Assembly (NCBI GenBank): GCA_029259355.1 | Contig: JAPDIZ010000002.1 | Location: 248,001-312,000 of the forward strand | Origin: Candidatus Bathyarchaeota archaeon | GTDB lineage: Archaea; Thermoproteota; Bathyarchaeia; JAPDIZ01 | Direction: 5' to 3' | Length of the DNA: 64,000 nucleotides | Notes under the pieces: generated by a model | Database searches by the model: none | What the model saw: the letters and a program-made list of their open reading frames with translations, nothing else | What the model was told of the DNA's origin: nothing | In this document: positions 16,649 to 24,689 of the stretch, piece by piece | Position numbering within the stretch: position 1 is the first letter of the stretch | How the letters are laid out: each line of letters opens with the position of its first letter | Made by a program: the position numbers and the translations under genes

Positions 16649-18592
16649 ATGGACGCTGATGAAGAAGGTGAAAGAACTCAGAAAACTCCCTCCACGGCCG
16701 AGAAAAACCAGTCAGCTGAAGAGAGTAGCTCAGCATCTAGCGACCCGAGAAGCAGCGCTGCTGAACGAAGAGCACACCGCCGAGGAGAGAAAGTCTCTGG
16801 TATTATGGACTTTTTCAGAAAGCGAAGAGGCGTAGTCATCCTTCGCACATGGGTGATCTACGGAATCATACTCGGTATTGTAGCAGGAGTTGGAGCGATA
16901 CTACTTTACGAGTCCATCAAGCTCTCCACACATCTATTCCTCGGGGAGATAGTTGGCTACATCCCGCCATGCCCGCTGAGCGAGGGATCTGTCAATCCCT
17001 CGCTTCCGAGCAACCGCTTACTCATCCCGGTTGCAACAACCCTCGGAGGCCTCATTAGTGGGTTGCTCGTCTACAAGCTTGCTCCAGAGACTGAAGGACA
17101 CGGAACGGACGCGGCCATAGACGCTTTCCACAACGGCAGAGCTGTTAGGAAGCGCGTCCCCATCATCAAGATGATCGCGTCAGCCATCACCATAGGCTCT
17201 GGAGGGAGCGCTGGCAGAGAGGGGCCTATGGCTCAGATAGCCTCTGGAATAGGTAGCTTCTTGGGCGAGAGGTTCAAGCTAAACAGGCATCAGAGAAGGA
17301 TTTTGATGGCGGTGGGTGTGGGCGCGGGTATCGGCTCCATATTCAAAGCGCCTTTTGGCGGAGCCTTGTTCGGTGCGGAGGTGCTGTACAAACGAGACTT
17401 TGAGGTCGAGGTCATAGTTCCCGCAATCATAGCATCAGTGATTGGGTACGTCATATTTGGGGCATGGACGGGGTACGAGCCCGTTTTCGGAATGGTTGGG
17501 CTGCAACATGAGTTTGTCAAGCCGATAAACTTGCTCTTCTACGCCATCTTAGGCGTTGTGTGTGGGCTTGGAGGAATTCTCTACGTTAAGACGTTCTACG
17601 CAACCAAGAGCCTCTTCTCCACCATGAAGATACCCAACTACCTGAAGCCAGCTATTGGAGGGCTTGGCGTCGGGCTCTTGGGAATGGCTTTTCCACACGT
17701 CTTGGGTGTTGGCTACGGCTGGCTTCAGCTAGCTATGACGGAAAGGCTAGCTCTTCTCCCCCTATACGTAATCATCGCGCTAGCGATCGCTAAGATATTC
17801 GCTACAGCGCTAAGCATTGGAAGCGGGGGCAGCGGTGGAGTATTTGCTCCCGGGTTATTTGTGGGCGGGATGCTCGGGCTCGCTTTATGGAAAGTGTTCA
17901 AGATGATGTTTCCCGACGTATTTACCTGCAGCATGGCCGCCTTCGTCATCGTCGGTATGATGGCTCTATTTGGTGGGGTAGCAAAAGCCCCCATATCCGT
18001 CATCATCATGGTTACTGAGATGACCTCATCCTATCTCCTCCTCGTGCCTTCGATGCTCGCCACCACCATCTCCTACCTCGTCACTCGGGAGAACACAATA
18101 TACGAAAGCCAAGTTGAGGATAGAGCTTCTTCGCCAGCTCACTACCCGGAGTATCATATACCCGTTTTGCGAGGAATATACGTGAGAGAAGCGATGAGCA
18201 GAGATGTCGTCACCATAAAGCCCTACGACTCAATCGAGGATGCGATGAAGCTAATGGGACAGAAAAGGGTCAAGGGTGTGTTGGTAGTCGACGAATCTGG
18301 AGATCTATGCGGGATAGTCACTCTTGAGGATGTTCTTAAGATACCACCAAGCGAGAGAAGCAACCAGCCGGTTGAGTCCATAATGAGCGAAGACCTCATC
18401 ACGGCATTTGAGGACGAAACCCTTCACGACGCTTTTGAGAAGATGGTTCACCACGGGATAAGCCATCTCCCGGTGGTTGACGCAGACAACCCGAAAAAGG
18501 TTGTCGGCATGCTAACCATAAACGACATAATGAGAGCCTATGATGAAGCAATGGCCTTGGTAGTCGGCGTCTCGCCTCAGGAGTCCGAGTAG
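16649..18592 (+). CDS. ClC family chloride channel/transporter with CBS pair
   Basis: A 647-residue integral membrane protein. Residues 1-55 are hydrophilic and charged; about 60-480 form the ClC core with many hydrophobic helices; 510-640 hold two CBS domains (MSRDVVTIKPYDS and MSEDLITAFEDET) that probably sense nucleotides. The gating-glutamate motif GREGP is present. At the anion-filter position the bacterial GSGIP is replaced by GHGTD, and the internal proton glutamate position reads LFGAEVL, with Val where the E. coli antiporter has the second Glu of EE. That residue pattern is seen in ClC channels, so uncoupled anion flow is possible. The start ATG has a CGGAG site upstream. Confidence 0.9.
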   Translation: MDADEEGERTQKTPSTAEKNQSAEESSSASSDPRSSAAERRAHRRGEKVSGIMDFFRKRRGVVILRTWVIYGIILGIVAGVGAILLYESIKLSTHLFLGEIVGYIPPCPLSEGSVNPSLPSNRLLIPVATTLGGLISGLLVYKLAPETEGHGTDAAIDAFHNGRAVRKRVPIIKMIASAITIGSGGSAGREGPMAQIASGIGSFLGERFKLNRHQRRILMAVGVGAGIGSIFKAPFGGALFGAEVLYKRDFEVEVIVPAIIASVIGYVIFGAWTGYEPVFGMVGLQHEFVKPINLLFYAILGVVCGLGGILYVKTFYATKSLFSTMKIPNYLKPAIGGLGVGLLGMAFPHVLGVGYGWLQLAMTERLALLPLYVIIALAIAKIFATALSIGSGGSGGVFAPGLFVGGMLGLALWKVFKMMFPDVFTCSMAAFVIVGMMALFGGVAKAPISVIIMVTEMTSSYLLLVPSMLATTISYLVTRENTIYESQVEDRASSPAHYPEYHIPVLRGIYVREAMSRDVVTIKPYDSIEDAMKLMGQKRVKGVLVVDESGDLCGIVTLEDVLKIPPSERSNQPVESIMSEDLITAFEDETLHDAFEKMVHHGISHLPVVDADNPKKVVGMLTINDIMRAYDEAMALVVGVSPQESE

Positions 18593-18659
18593 AGTTCTCC
18601 GAATAAGCTTTATGGGGTACTTTAAGCCAGTGATTTGGCTGAGAATACGGTGAAAAGAT

Positions 18660-20024
18660 ATGTGGAGCATGCTAGATCTCCTCAGAAACAACCCCGACAT
18701 TATCAAGTGGTCTCAGAGGAAGAGAGGGTTAGACGAGTCCATCGTAGACGAAGCCATCGAGCTAGATCGAGAGTGGAGGCGTTCGCTTACCGAGCTAAAC
18801 GAGCTTAGAAAGCAGCACAACATCATTTCGAGAGAAGTAGCTAAGCTATCTGGCGCCGAAAGAGAAGCCAAGATCGCTGAGGCGAAGAAGCTCCTCGAAG
18901 AAATCGAGGAAAAGGAGAAGGCGTTGAAGGAGCTTGAGGAGAGAAGAAACAGCGTCTTGCTAAGTATACCCAACATAGTCCACGAAACCACTCCCGAAGG
19001 CCCAGACGACACGTTCAACGTACCCATAAGGTTCTTCGGCAAACACCTGGTCTGCAAGGACCACTTAGAGTCGTTTTTGGCACAAACCGCTGGCTTCGAG
19101 GTGGAGTACGAGCTGGTTGACTGGAAGCCCATTGGGCACGCAGACATGCTCGGCTTCTTGGGACTTGGAGATACTGAAAAAGCTGGGCAAGTCGCGGGGT
19201 CTAGGTTCTACTACCTCTTCGACGACCTAGTCTGGTTAGACTTTGCGCTGCTGCTCTACGCCCTTGACTACATGTCCTCAAAGGGATTTACCGTGGTAAT
19301 GCCACCCTACATGATGAGGAGGAAACCCTACGAGGGAGTCACAGCTCTGCAAGACTTCACTGACGCCCTCTACAAGGTGGAGGAGGAAGACCTCTACCTC
19401 ATTGCGACAAGCGAGCACCCCATAGCCGCGCTACACATGGACAAGGTGTTGAAGGAGGAGGAGCTTCCCCTAACCTACACAGGCATCAGCCCATGCTTTA
19501 GGAAGGAAGCAGGTGCGCACGGAAAGGATACCAAGGGGATCTTCCGCGTCCACCAGTTCCACAAAGTGGAGCAGTTCGTCTTCTGCATGCCAGAGGATTC
19601 TTGGGATTGGCACGAGAAGCTAATCCAAAACGCTGAGGAGCTTTGGCAAGGCTTGGGCATACCCTACCGCATAGTCAACATATGCACGGGGGATTTGGGA
19701 GTAGTCGCTGCCAAGAAGTACGACTTGGAGGCTTGGATGCCCGCTCAGGGAAGGTATCGCGAAATGGTTTCGTGTAGCAACTGCACCGACTGGCAGAGCT
19801 ATAGGCTAAACATAAGGTATGAGCGAAGGGTTGAGAAGAAGCTGGTGAGAGGCTACGTACACACCCTAAACTCGACGGCGATAGCCTCTACTAGAGCTAT
19901 CACAGCGATCTTGGAGAACTGCCAGAAAGAGGATGGCGTAGTCAAAATACCCAAGGTCCTTAGGCCCTACCTAGAGATATTTCAGAAAGCTCCCAAAGAC
20001 TACATATACCCCAAGAAGAGGTAG
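18660..20024 (+). CDS. serS: Seryl-tRNA synthetase
   Basis: Charges tRNA(Ser). The 454-residue class II enzyme has the N-terminal tRNA-binding coiled coil (about residues 30-105, rich in Lys and Glu), motif 2 in [29 protein letters not shown], the [16 protein letters not shown] segment and motif 3 in [18 protein letters not shown]. It is the common type, not the methanogen-specific SerRS. The ATG at 18660 follows a GGTGA site; an ATG three codons later fits family N-termini equally well. A TTTATGG at about 18608 could be the TATA box. Confidence 0.95.
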   Translation: MWSMLDLLRNNPDIIKWSQRKRGLDESIVDEAIELDREWRRSLTELNELRKQHNIISREVAKLSGAEREAKIAEAKKLLEEIEEKEKALKELEERRNSVLLSIPNIVHETTPEGPDDTFNVPIRFFGKHLVCKDHLESFLAQTAGFEVEYELVDWKPIGHADMLGFLGLGDTEKAGQVAGSRFYYLFDDLVWLDFALLLYALDYMSSKGFTVVMPPYMMRRKPYEGVTALQDFTDALYKVEEEDLYLIATSEHPIAALHMDKVLKEEELPLTYTGISPCFRKEAGAHGKDTKGIFRVHQFHKVEQFVFCMPEDSWDWHEKLIQNAEELWQGLGIPYRIVNICTGDLGVVAAKKYDLEAWMPAQGRYREMVSCSNCTDWQSYRLNIRYERRVEKKLVRGYVHTLNSTAIASTRAITAILENCQKEDGVVKIPKVLRPYLEIFQKAPKDYIYPKKR

Positions 20025-20030
20025 CGAGCG

Positions 20031-20708
20031 TTAACTCCTCATCGCTTCTAGCACAAAAATCGTTTCCTGTGGGTAGCTCTTGGCTTCTACAAGCCTCCAC
20101 CTAAAGCCATGCTTTCTCACCGCGCTGATCAAAGCGTCTATGTCGGCGATTGTTGAGTAAACCATCCTTACCCTCCCTCCACATCTCAGAAAACGCCATA
20201 CTTCTCCGAAGAATTCGTCGAGCACCGAGCAGTCGCTTCCACAAAGCCAGCCCATCTCGGCAAATGACTTAGGTTCGCCGATGAGATAGGGTGGAGAAAA
20301 GATGGCTAGGTCAAACTTCTGCTCATCACCTAACGGCTTCAGGAGATCCCCAGCCAAGATATCCACTCGGCTCTCCACGCCATTCAGTGCTGCGTTCAGC
20401 TTAGCGCATAAGCAAGCGATGGGGTTTATGTCGGTGGCGACGACCTTCTCAGCTTTTTCAGCAGCGAAAACGGCTTGAATGCCACAGCCTGTGCCTACGT
20501 CGAGGACATAGTCTCCCTGCTTAACGCCGAGGTTTTTGGCTAGAAGAGTGCTCGTCAGCGTCCCCACGGGGGAGAAGACGCTTGGAAGAATCAAAAACCT
20601 CTTGCCTAACACTTCTACGATGGGCGACTTTCTCCAAAGTAGCTTGTGGTGTAGGGAAAGCGCTGCAGCAATAGCTCTATGCCTCAGCAACCCCTTCTTC
20701 ACTCGCAT
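20031..20708 (-). CDS. SAM-dependent methyltransferase, HemK/MTS-like
   Basis: The 225-residue protein has an MTS-type methyltransferase fold: motif I VLDVGTGCGIQAVFAA (about residues 68-83), VVATDINPIA (motif II), and FSPPY (motif IV, in the position of NPPY). FSPVGTLTSTLLAKNL before motif I resembles the SPx-rich entry of the HemK-like family, which methylates glutamine in release factors, or bases in rRNA. FSPPY instead of NPPY leaves the target open. It starts at ATG 20708 and runs convergent to serS with a 6-base gap. Confidence 0.8.
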   Translation of the reverse strand: MRVKKGLLRHRAIAAALSLHHKLLWRKSPIVEVLGKRFLILPSVFSPVGTLTSTLLAKNLGVKQGDYVLDVGTGCGIQAVFAAEKAEKVVATDINPIACLCAKLNAALNGVESRVDILAGDLLKPLGDEQKFDLAIFSPPYLIGEPKSFAEMGWLCGSDCSVLDEFFGEVWRFLRCGGRVRMVYSTIADIDALISAVRKHGFRWRLVEAKSYPQETIFVLEAMRS

Positions 20709-20783
20709 AACGAGTCGCCTATTTATTGAGGAAACGCATATTCACTTCTTTCGAAGAGCGAACTCTGCTTGCGGGATGGTGGT

Positions 20784-21023
20784 TTGAGCGAAGCCGAAGT
20801 CGACACCTGCCTCTACGGAAGCTGCACAGAACCCTCCAAAATAGTCTATGTACTGAGCGGAAGGAGGTACGGACTCTGCGAAAGGCACTCCCGCTTGATC
20901 AACGAGTGGCTGAAAAAGCTTTGCCAAAAGCATGGCTACGCAGAGCTTTCTTGGATAGAGATTGAGGAGAGAGATGGGAGAATAAAGAGAATCAAGCCAG
21001 TTAAGCAAAAGGCCGGAGACTAG
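20784..21023 (+). CDS. Small Cys-containing protein, possible zinc-binding
   Basis: A 79-residue protein I do not recognise. Two pairs of potential ligands are visible: CLYGSC near residues 9-14 and CERH about 17 residues later, a spacing compatible with a small zinc-binding fold. The rest is basic and helical, ending IKRIKPVKQKAGD. The TTG at 20784 is chosen because GGGATGGTGG lies just upstream; a TTG at 20769 is an alternative. A CTATTTATTG around 20722 could be the TATA box. It precedes the redox cluster by 75 bases and may or may not belong to it. Confidence 0.55.
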   Translation: MSEAEVDTCLYGSCTEPSKIVYVLSGRRYGLCERHSRLINEWLKKLCQKHGYAELSWIEIEERDGRIKRIKPVKQKAGD

Positions 21024-21098
21024 CCGCCTACTCGTATAAACTCTGTCTGGAAGCTGCGGAAGCTTTTAAAAAATGCTAGGTTAGGTGAGGAGTGTTCG

Positions 21099-21275
21099 TT
21101 GAGTAGGAGGCTCGCTGCACTGACTCCACTACGGAAGCTACGCTACGAGCTAGTCTGGTGGCTTTTGCTCCTAGCTTCACTCGCACTCATTGCGATGGGG
21201 TTGGCGTGGGGAGAGTATGAAGCAGCTTTGGTGCAGGTGAAGTTCCTGTGTCCATCATGTGTTGGGCTAGCGTAG
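21099..21275 (+). CDS. Small single-span membrane protein with C-terminal CPSC motif
   Basis: This 58-residue ORF starts with TTG at 21099 behind a GGTGAGG site (8 bases). Residues 1-19 are basic, residues 20-37 are one hydrophobic span (LVWWLLLLASLALIAMG), and the tail is WGEYEAALVQVKFLCPSCVGLA, ending two residues after VG. By the positive-inside rule the CPSC would be outside the membrane. CPSC is a C-x2-C pair like those of thiol redox proteins. It lies 10 bases before a NapH-like polyferredoxin gene and one gene before a TlpA-like thioredoxin, so it probably takes part in the same electron path. Its shortness makes it easy to miss. Confidence 0.7.
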   Translation: MSRRLAALTPLRKLRYELVWWLLLLASLALIAMGLAWGEYEAALVQVKFLCPSCVGLA

Positions 21276-21285
21276 GGGCGTTGTC

Positions 21286-22047
21286 TTGCGAGTACAGAGA
21301 GTGAGACGAGTCGTTCAGTTCTGTTCGCTAGGAGCTCTTATGGGAGGTGGCCTACTGGGGATTAGGCTTGGCGTAGCCTGCCCAGTTTTGTTCTGCCATG
21401 GCTATCCCTACGCATGCGTTGCCTGCCCCCTCGGGATCATCCAAATCTACTCTGCTTCGCTAGCGGCACCTGCCATGACCATCGGGTTTTTGATGCTCTC
21501 TGGTCTCTTCATTGGAAGAGCAGCTTGCGGATGGCTTTGCCCGTTTGGGCTGATCCAAGACCTTCTTGCCAAGCAATCCAGCAAGAAGCTTAGGAGAGTG
21601 TGGTGGGTCAAGTTCGCTTCCTTAGCGCTAGCAGTTTTGGCATCGGCATACTTAGGATCCTCAGCTTTTTGCGCAGTGTGTCCAGCTGGAACTTTTTGGG
21701 CAACAATTCCCTACGTTTTGGAGGAACCGAGCTCGGCTACCCAGCTGCTTGTCATAGCTCACTTCGCCTCACTCGCGTTGGTGATCGCTCTCTCAATCCG
21801 CTTCATGAGGTTTTGGTGCAGGTATTTATGCCCCCTTGGCTCGATGGGCGCTTTCAACAAAGTTTCTCGCCTCACCATACTCCGGGGGGCAGAGTGCACA
21901 AACTGTGGAGCGTGTCTGTCGGCTTGCCCCATGGGCATCGAGCAGGTTCGGGAAATAGGGGTTTCCACAGACTGCGTGCTCTGCGGCTTATGCGTAGACG
22001 CTTGTCCCCTTAAATGCTTGAGGCTGGTCTTGAGGAAGGGTGTTTGA
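21286..22047 (+). CDS. NapH-like membrane polyferredoxin
   Basis: A 253-residue membrane protein of the NapH/RnfC-adjacent 4Fe-4S family. Four hydrophobic spans alternate with conserved cysteine motifs: ACVACPLG, CGWLCPFG, FCAVCPAG and CRYLCPLG. The C-terminus has two classic [4Fe-4S] motifs, CTNCGACLSACP and CVLCGLCVDACP, which should lie in the cytosol. Such proteins move electrons across or along the membrane from quinol or ferredoxin. With the CPSC protein before and a thioredoxin-like protein after, export of reducing power to extracytoplasmic thiols is a reasonable inference. Start is TTG at 21286; a TTG two codons earlier is also possible. Confidence 0.85.
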   Translation: MRVQRVRRVVQFCSLGALMGGGLLGIRLGVACPVLFCHGYPYACVACPLGIIQIYSASLAAPAMTIGFLMLSGLFIGRAACGWLCPFGLIQDLLAKQSSKKLRRVWWVKFASLALAVLASAYLGSSAFCAVCPAGTFWATIPYVLEEPSSATQLLVIAHFASLALVIALSIRFMRFWCRYLCPLGSMGAFNKVSRLTILRGAECTNCGACLSACPMGIEQVREIGVSTDCVLCGLCVDACPLKCLRLVLRKGV

Positions 22048-22058
22048 GGAGGTTAAGC

Positions 22059-22655
22059 ATGCGTTTGGCTAAGAGCTGCTTAGCCGCTGTCGTACTCGCG
22101 ATACTCCTACACTCGATCTCCCTAAGCGTTGGAGAACCTGCTCCAGACTTCGCTTTGAAGACCATCGACGGTGAGGCGCTCAGCCTCAGCAGCTTCAGGG
22201 GTAGAGTAGTGGTGATCGACTTTTTCGCAACTTGGTGTAAGCCCTGCGTACAGGAAGTCCCTGAGCTAGCCAAGATTAGGCAGCGCTACAGCCAAGAACA
22301 GCTCATCATGGTTTCGCTAGACGTAGACCCCAGCGAAGACCCCGACTTGATTAGAGGCTTTAGAGAAGCACACGGAATTTCTTGGCCCATCTGCGCCTAC
22401 GCCTCCTCCGTAGCTGACGACTATGGGGTAAAAGCCATTCCCACCATAGTAATCGTCGACAGAGAAGGCCGAGTCGCCTACGTGCACGTTGGTTACGCCA
22501 CCGCAGACCAGCTATCTCAAGCCATAGATGCGGTCATAGCTGGCGAAGAAGCTCCTAAGCGAGAGGAAGTAGGCATCCTGCCCTACGTAGTAGCTGCGCT
22601 GCTCATCGCTGCGGCGGCGATCTGGATTACGCGAAGAAGATCCTCGCCTAGTTAG
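22059..22655 (+). CDS. TlpA/ResA-like thioredoxin, membrane-anchored at both ends
   Basis: A 198-residue thiol-disulfide protein. Residues 3-22 are a signal anchor (LAKSCLAAVVLAILLHSISL), residues 28-165 a TlpA-type thioredoxin fold starting GEPAPDFALKTIDG, with active site ATWCKPC and the cis-proline segment KAIPTIVIVD. Residues 175-192 form a second hydrophobic span followed by RRRSS. The catalytic domain would face outside. ATG at 22059 is chosen for its perfect GAGGAGGT site; a TTG 15 bases earlier overlaps the polyferredoxin stop. Reduction or assembly of extracytoplasmic proteins is the likely role. It ends against the next gene, sharing TTAG. Confidence 0.88.
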   Translation: MRLAKSCLAAVVLAILLHSISLSVGEPAPDFALKTIDGEALSLSSFRGRVVVIDFFATWCKPCVQEVPELAKIRQRYSQEQLIMVSLDVDPSEDPDLIRGFREAHGISWPICAYASSVADDYGVKAIPTIVIVDREGRVAYVHVGYATADQLSQAIDAVIAGEEAPKREEVGILPYVVAALLIAAAAIWITRRRSSPS

Positions 22656-23407
22656 CCAAAGCCCTCTAGAAAAGCCCTGACGTTTCTGCCCAAAACCCTG
22701 TGGTTGTACCCTCCTTCGAGGACGGCGAACCTCTTCCCCTCACACACCCTCTCCGAGTATTCTTTGACGATCTCTCCTATTGTGGTGTAGTCTTGGGTTT
22801 CGAGCATGCCTCCCCAGTCCTCTACGTGGCGGTCGAAGCCAGCTGAGACAGCGATTATGTCGCTTTCCCCAACCCTCTGGAGGAAGTCTCTTAGGTCCTC
22901 GAGCTGAGTTTCTCTGCTTCCGCGAGAGAGGTGGTAGTACCTTACTCCCGATACTCCGCTGAAGATAGTGGCTGTGCCATCTCCGTAGTGCAGGTCGAAG
23001 TCAACGATCACCGCCTTGCTTATGCGGTTAGCTCTGCGCAACCTCTCGATGGCTATGGCTACGTTGTTGAAGTAGCAGAAGCCCCAGCTGTGGTCGGGGT
23101 TTGCGTGGTGACCGGGAGGCCTGATCAGCCCAAAGGCGGGAGTTCCCTCCATAGCTAGCTCGCTAGCCAGTATAGCTCCGCCTACTGCTAGGAGAGCGAT
23201 TTCGTAGGTGAGTGTTCTGCGCTTCACCGCGTTTAGGTGAGACTCTGTGTGCACGAGCAAAACGTCTTGCTCTGAAGCGGGAGTTGGCTCGACGAACTCG
23301 AAGCGTCCCTCGAGCTCTCGGAAGATGCTCTCCATCCTTCCCGGAGCTGCCGCTGGATCCGAGGCATAGACCTCTTTGTACCGGGGGTGAAACACCACCT
23401 TAACCAC
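22652..23407 (-). CDS. Histone deacetylase/acetoin utilization (AcuC) family hydrolase
   Basis: A zinc-dependent deacetylase fold of 251 residues. The active-site histidine pair is in RPPGHHANPDH, the GFCYFNN segment follows, and zinc ligands are in DFDLHYGDGT and SAGFDRH; the catalytic tyrosine lies in LEGGYN. The N-terminus (VKVVFHPRYKEVYASDPAAAPGR) is typical, so the GTG at 23407 is taken as start although the frame stays open 40 codons further. Archaeal members may remove acyl groups from proteins such as chromatin factors or from polyamines; the substrate is not evident. The family is well known, and the assignment is firm to fold level. Confidence 0.88.
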   Translation of the reverse strand: MVKVVFHPRYKEVYASDPAAAPGRMESIFRELEGRFEFVEPTPASEQDVLLVHTESHLNAVKRRTLTYEIALLAVGGAILASELAMEGTPAFGLIRPPGHHANPDHSWGFCYFNNVAIAIERLRRANRISKAVIVDFDLHYGDGTATIFSGVSGVRYYHLSRGSRETQLEDLRDFLQRVGESDIIAVSAGFDRHVEDWGGMLETQDYTTIGEIVKEYSERVCEGKRFAVLEGGYNHRVLGRNVRAFLEGFG

Positions 23408-23470
23408 GGCAACCACCGCAAGAGCTTTGCACGCATCAAACGATTTTTTCTTTGAACGCCTAAAGCAAGC

Positions 23471-23487
23471 TTTAAAATTCCTTAAAC
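23471..23487. promoter_or_regulatory. Shared AT-rich promoter between deacetylase and cobT genes
   Basis: TTTAAAATTCCTTAAAC lies between two divergent genes. On the plus strand TTTAAAATT would place a transcript start near 23502, just before the cobT start. On the minus strand the same bases would place a start near 23449, some 40 bases before the deacetylase GTG. Confidence 0.4.
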
Positions 23488-23515
23488 GTTTTTCGTAGGG
23501 AAAGAGGTGGATGGT

Positions 23516-24637
23516 TTGTCCAACCAACTTCCCATAGACGCTATCGCCGCCAACGAACCAGAAAAAGCTAGAGCATTTGTCGAAGAAGCCTTAGGCAAGG
23601 ACTTTGCATACGTGTGTGTAATCGGAACTACAGACACCTCTCTCATCCCTGGGATAACAGTAGCTGGCGCTTCTCCAGAGCTAACGACGTACACGCCACC
23701 CGCTGACGTTGAGTATGTATTGCTGGGAAGGTGTAGGTGTATACCAGCAGTTCCCGTCACTCCAGAGGGTATACCGACTCCAGCGCTGATAACTAGAGCT
23801 TCGATCAAGCTATCGAATGCGCCTGCTTTGGTGGCTGTAGGTGGCCTCAAAGTCAAGCCCAAGACTCCTTACATCAATTTGGGTGGAGAGCACGGGGGAG
23901 ATATAAGGACTGGGAGAGCGCTGCCTAGGGAAACCGTCTCCGAAGTCTACGAAAGAGCTAAGCTCTTGGGTAGAGAGCTTTCCAAGGCTTGTGACTTTTT
24001 AGTCATTGGCGAAAGCATCCCAGCTGGAACCACCACAGCCCTAGCTGTGATGGTGGCGGTTGGCGTAGACGCTTGGGGAAAGGTAAGCAGCGCTATGCCC
24101 AACAACCCCCATCAACTGAAGAGCGAGGTAGTGAGGGAAGCGCTTAGAAACGCTGGGATAGAGCCAGGTTCATGCGCCGATGACCCACTCGCAGCAGTCT
24201 CATCGGTAGGCGACCCAGTTATCCCCGCTTTCGTTGGCCTAGTCGCTGGAGCCTCCAAGGAGGTCTTGGTAATAGCTGCTGGAGGTACGCAAATGGGAGC
24301 AGTTCTTTCGCTCTTAAAAGGCTTAGAGCCCGATGCCCTCGAAAATGTGGCCATAGGAACCACTCGCTGGATTTTAGAGGATTCATCGTCCGACTTGGTC
24401 GGGCTTGTTAAGCAGATCGGGAGAGTACCCATTCTAGCCGCAAAGCTTGACTTCTCACAAACTTCTGCTGAGGGGCTGAGGTACTACGAAAGAGGCTTTG
24501 TGAAGGAAGGCGTAGGGGCTGGGGGCTCAGCCATAGCCGCGATGTTGAAAAGCAAAGGCGAGATTTCGGCGAAGAGGATCGCTTACGAGGTGGAGCGAGA
24601 CTACGCCTCCCTAATCACCAAAGGATATGCTGAGTAA
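23516..24637 (+). CDS. cobT: Nicotinate-nucleotide-dimethylbenzimidazole phosphoribosyltransferase, archaeal CobT
   Basis: The 373 residues match the archaeal CobT-related family: CVIGTTDTSLIPGITVAGASPE, INLGGEHGGDIRTG, GESIPAGTTTALA and VVIAAGGTQMGAVL-like segments. The enzyme activates the lower-ligand base for cobamide assembly. No other cobamide gene lies nearby. The TTG at 23516 follows GAGGTGG; a GTG nine bases earlier is an almost equal alternative. The lower ligand used here cannot be read from sequence. Confidence 0.88.
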   Translation: MSNQLPIDAIAANEPEKARAFVEEALGKDFAYVCVIGTTDTSLIPGITVAGASPELTTYTPPADVEYVLLGRCRCIPAVPVTPEGIPTPALITRASIKLSNAPALVAVGGLKVKPKTPYINLGGEHGGDIRTGRALPRETVSEVYERAKLLGRELSKACDFLVIGESIPAGTTTALAVMVAVGVDAWGKVSSAMPNNPHQLKSEVVREALRNAGIEPGSCADDPLAAVSSVGDPVIPAFVGLVAGASKEVLVIAAGGTQMGAVLSLLKGLEPDALENVAIGTTRWILEDSSSDLVGLVKQIGRVPILAAKLDFSQTSAEGLRYYERGFVKEGVGAGGSAIAAMLKSKGEISAKRIAYEVERDYASLITKGYAE

Positions 24638-24653
24638 GAGGATGCTATTATAA

Positions 24654-24687
24654 CCAATTCCCACCCTCTTATTCTCTTGGGAATTGG
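24654..24687 (+). repeat. Perfect inverted repeat before gatE
   Basis: CCAATTCCC at 24654-24662 and GGGAATTGG at 24679-24687 form a perfect 9-base stem with a 16-base loop. A TATA-like TATTATAA sits just upstream at about 24646. The 3' arm ends two bases before the gatE ATG, so the hairpin could hide the start or mark an operator. It is not followed by a T-run, so it is a poor terminator. Confidence 0.5.
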
Positions 24688-24689
24688 CT

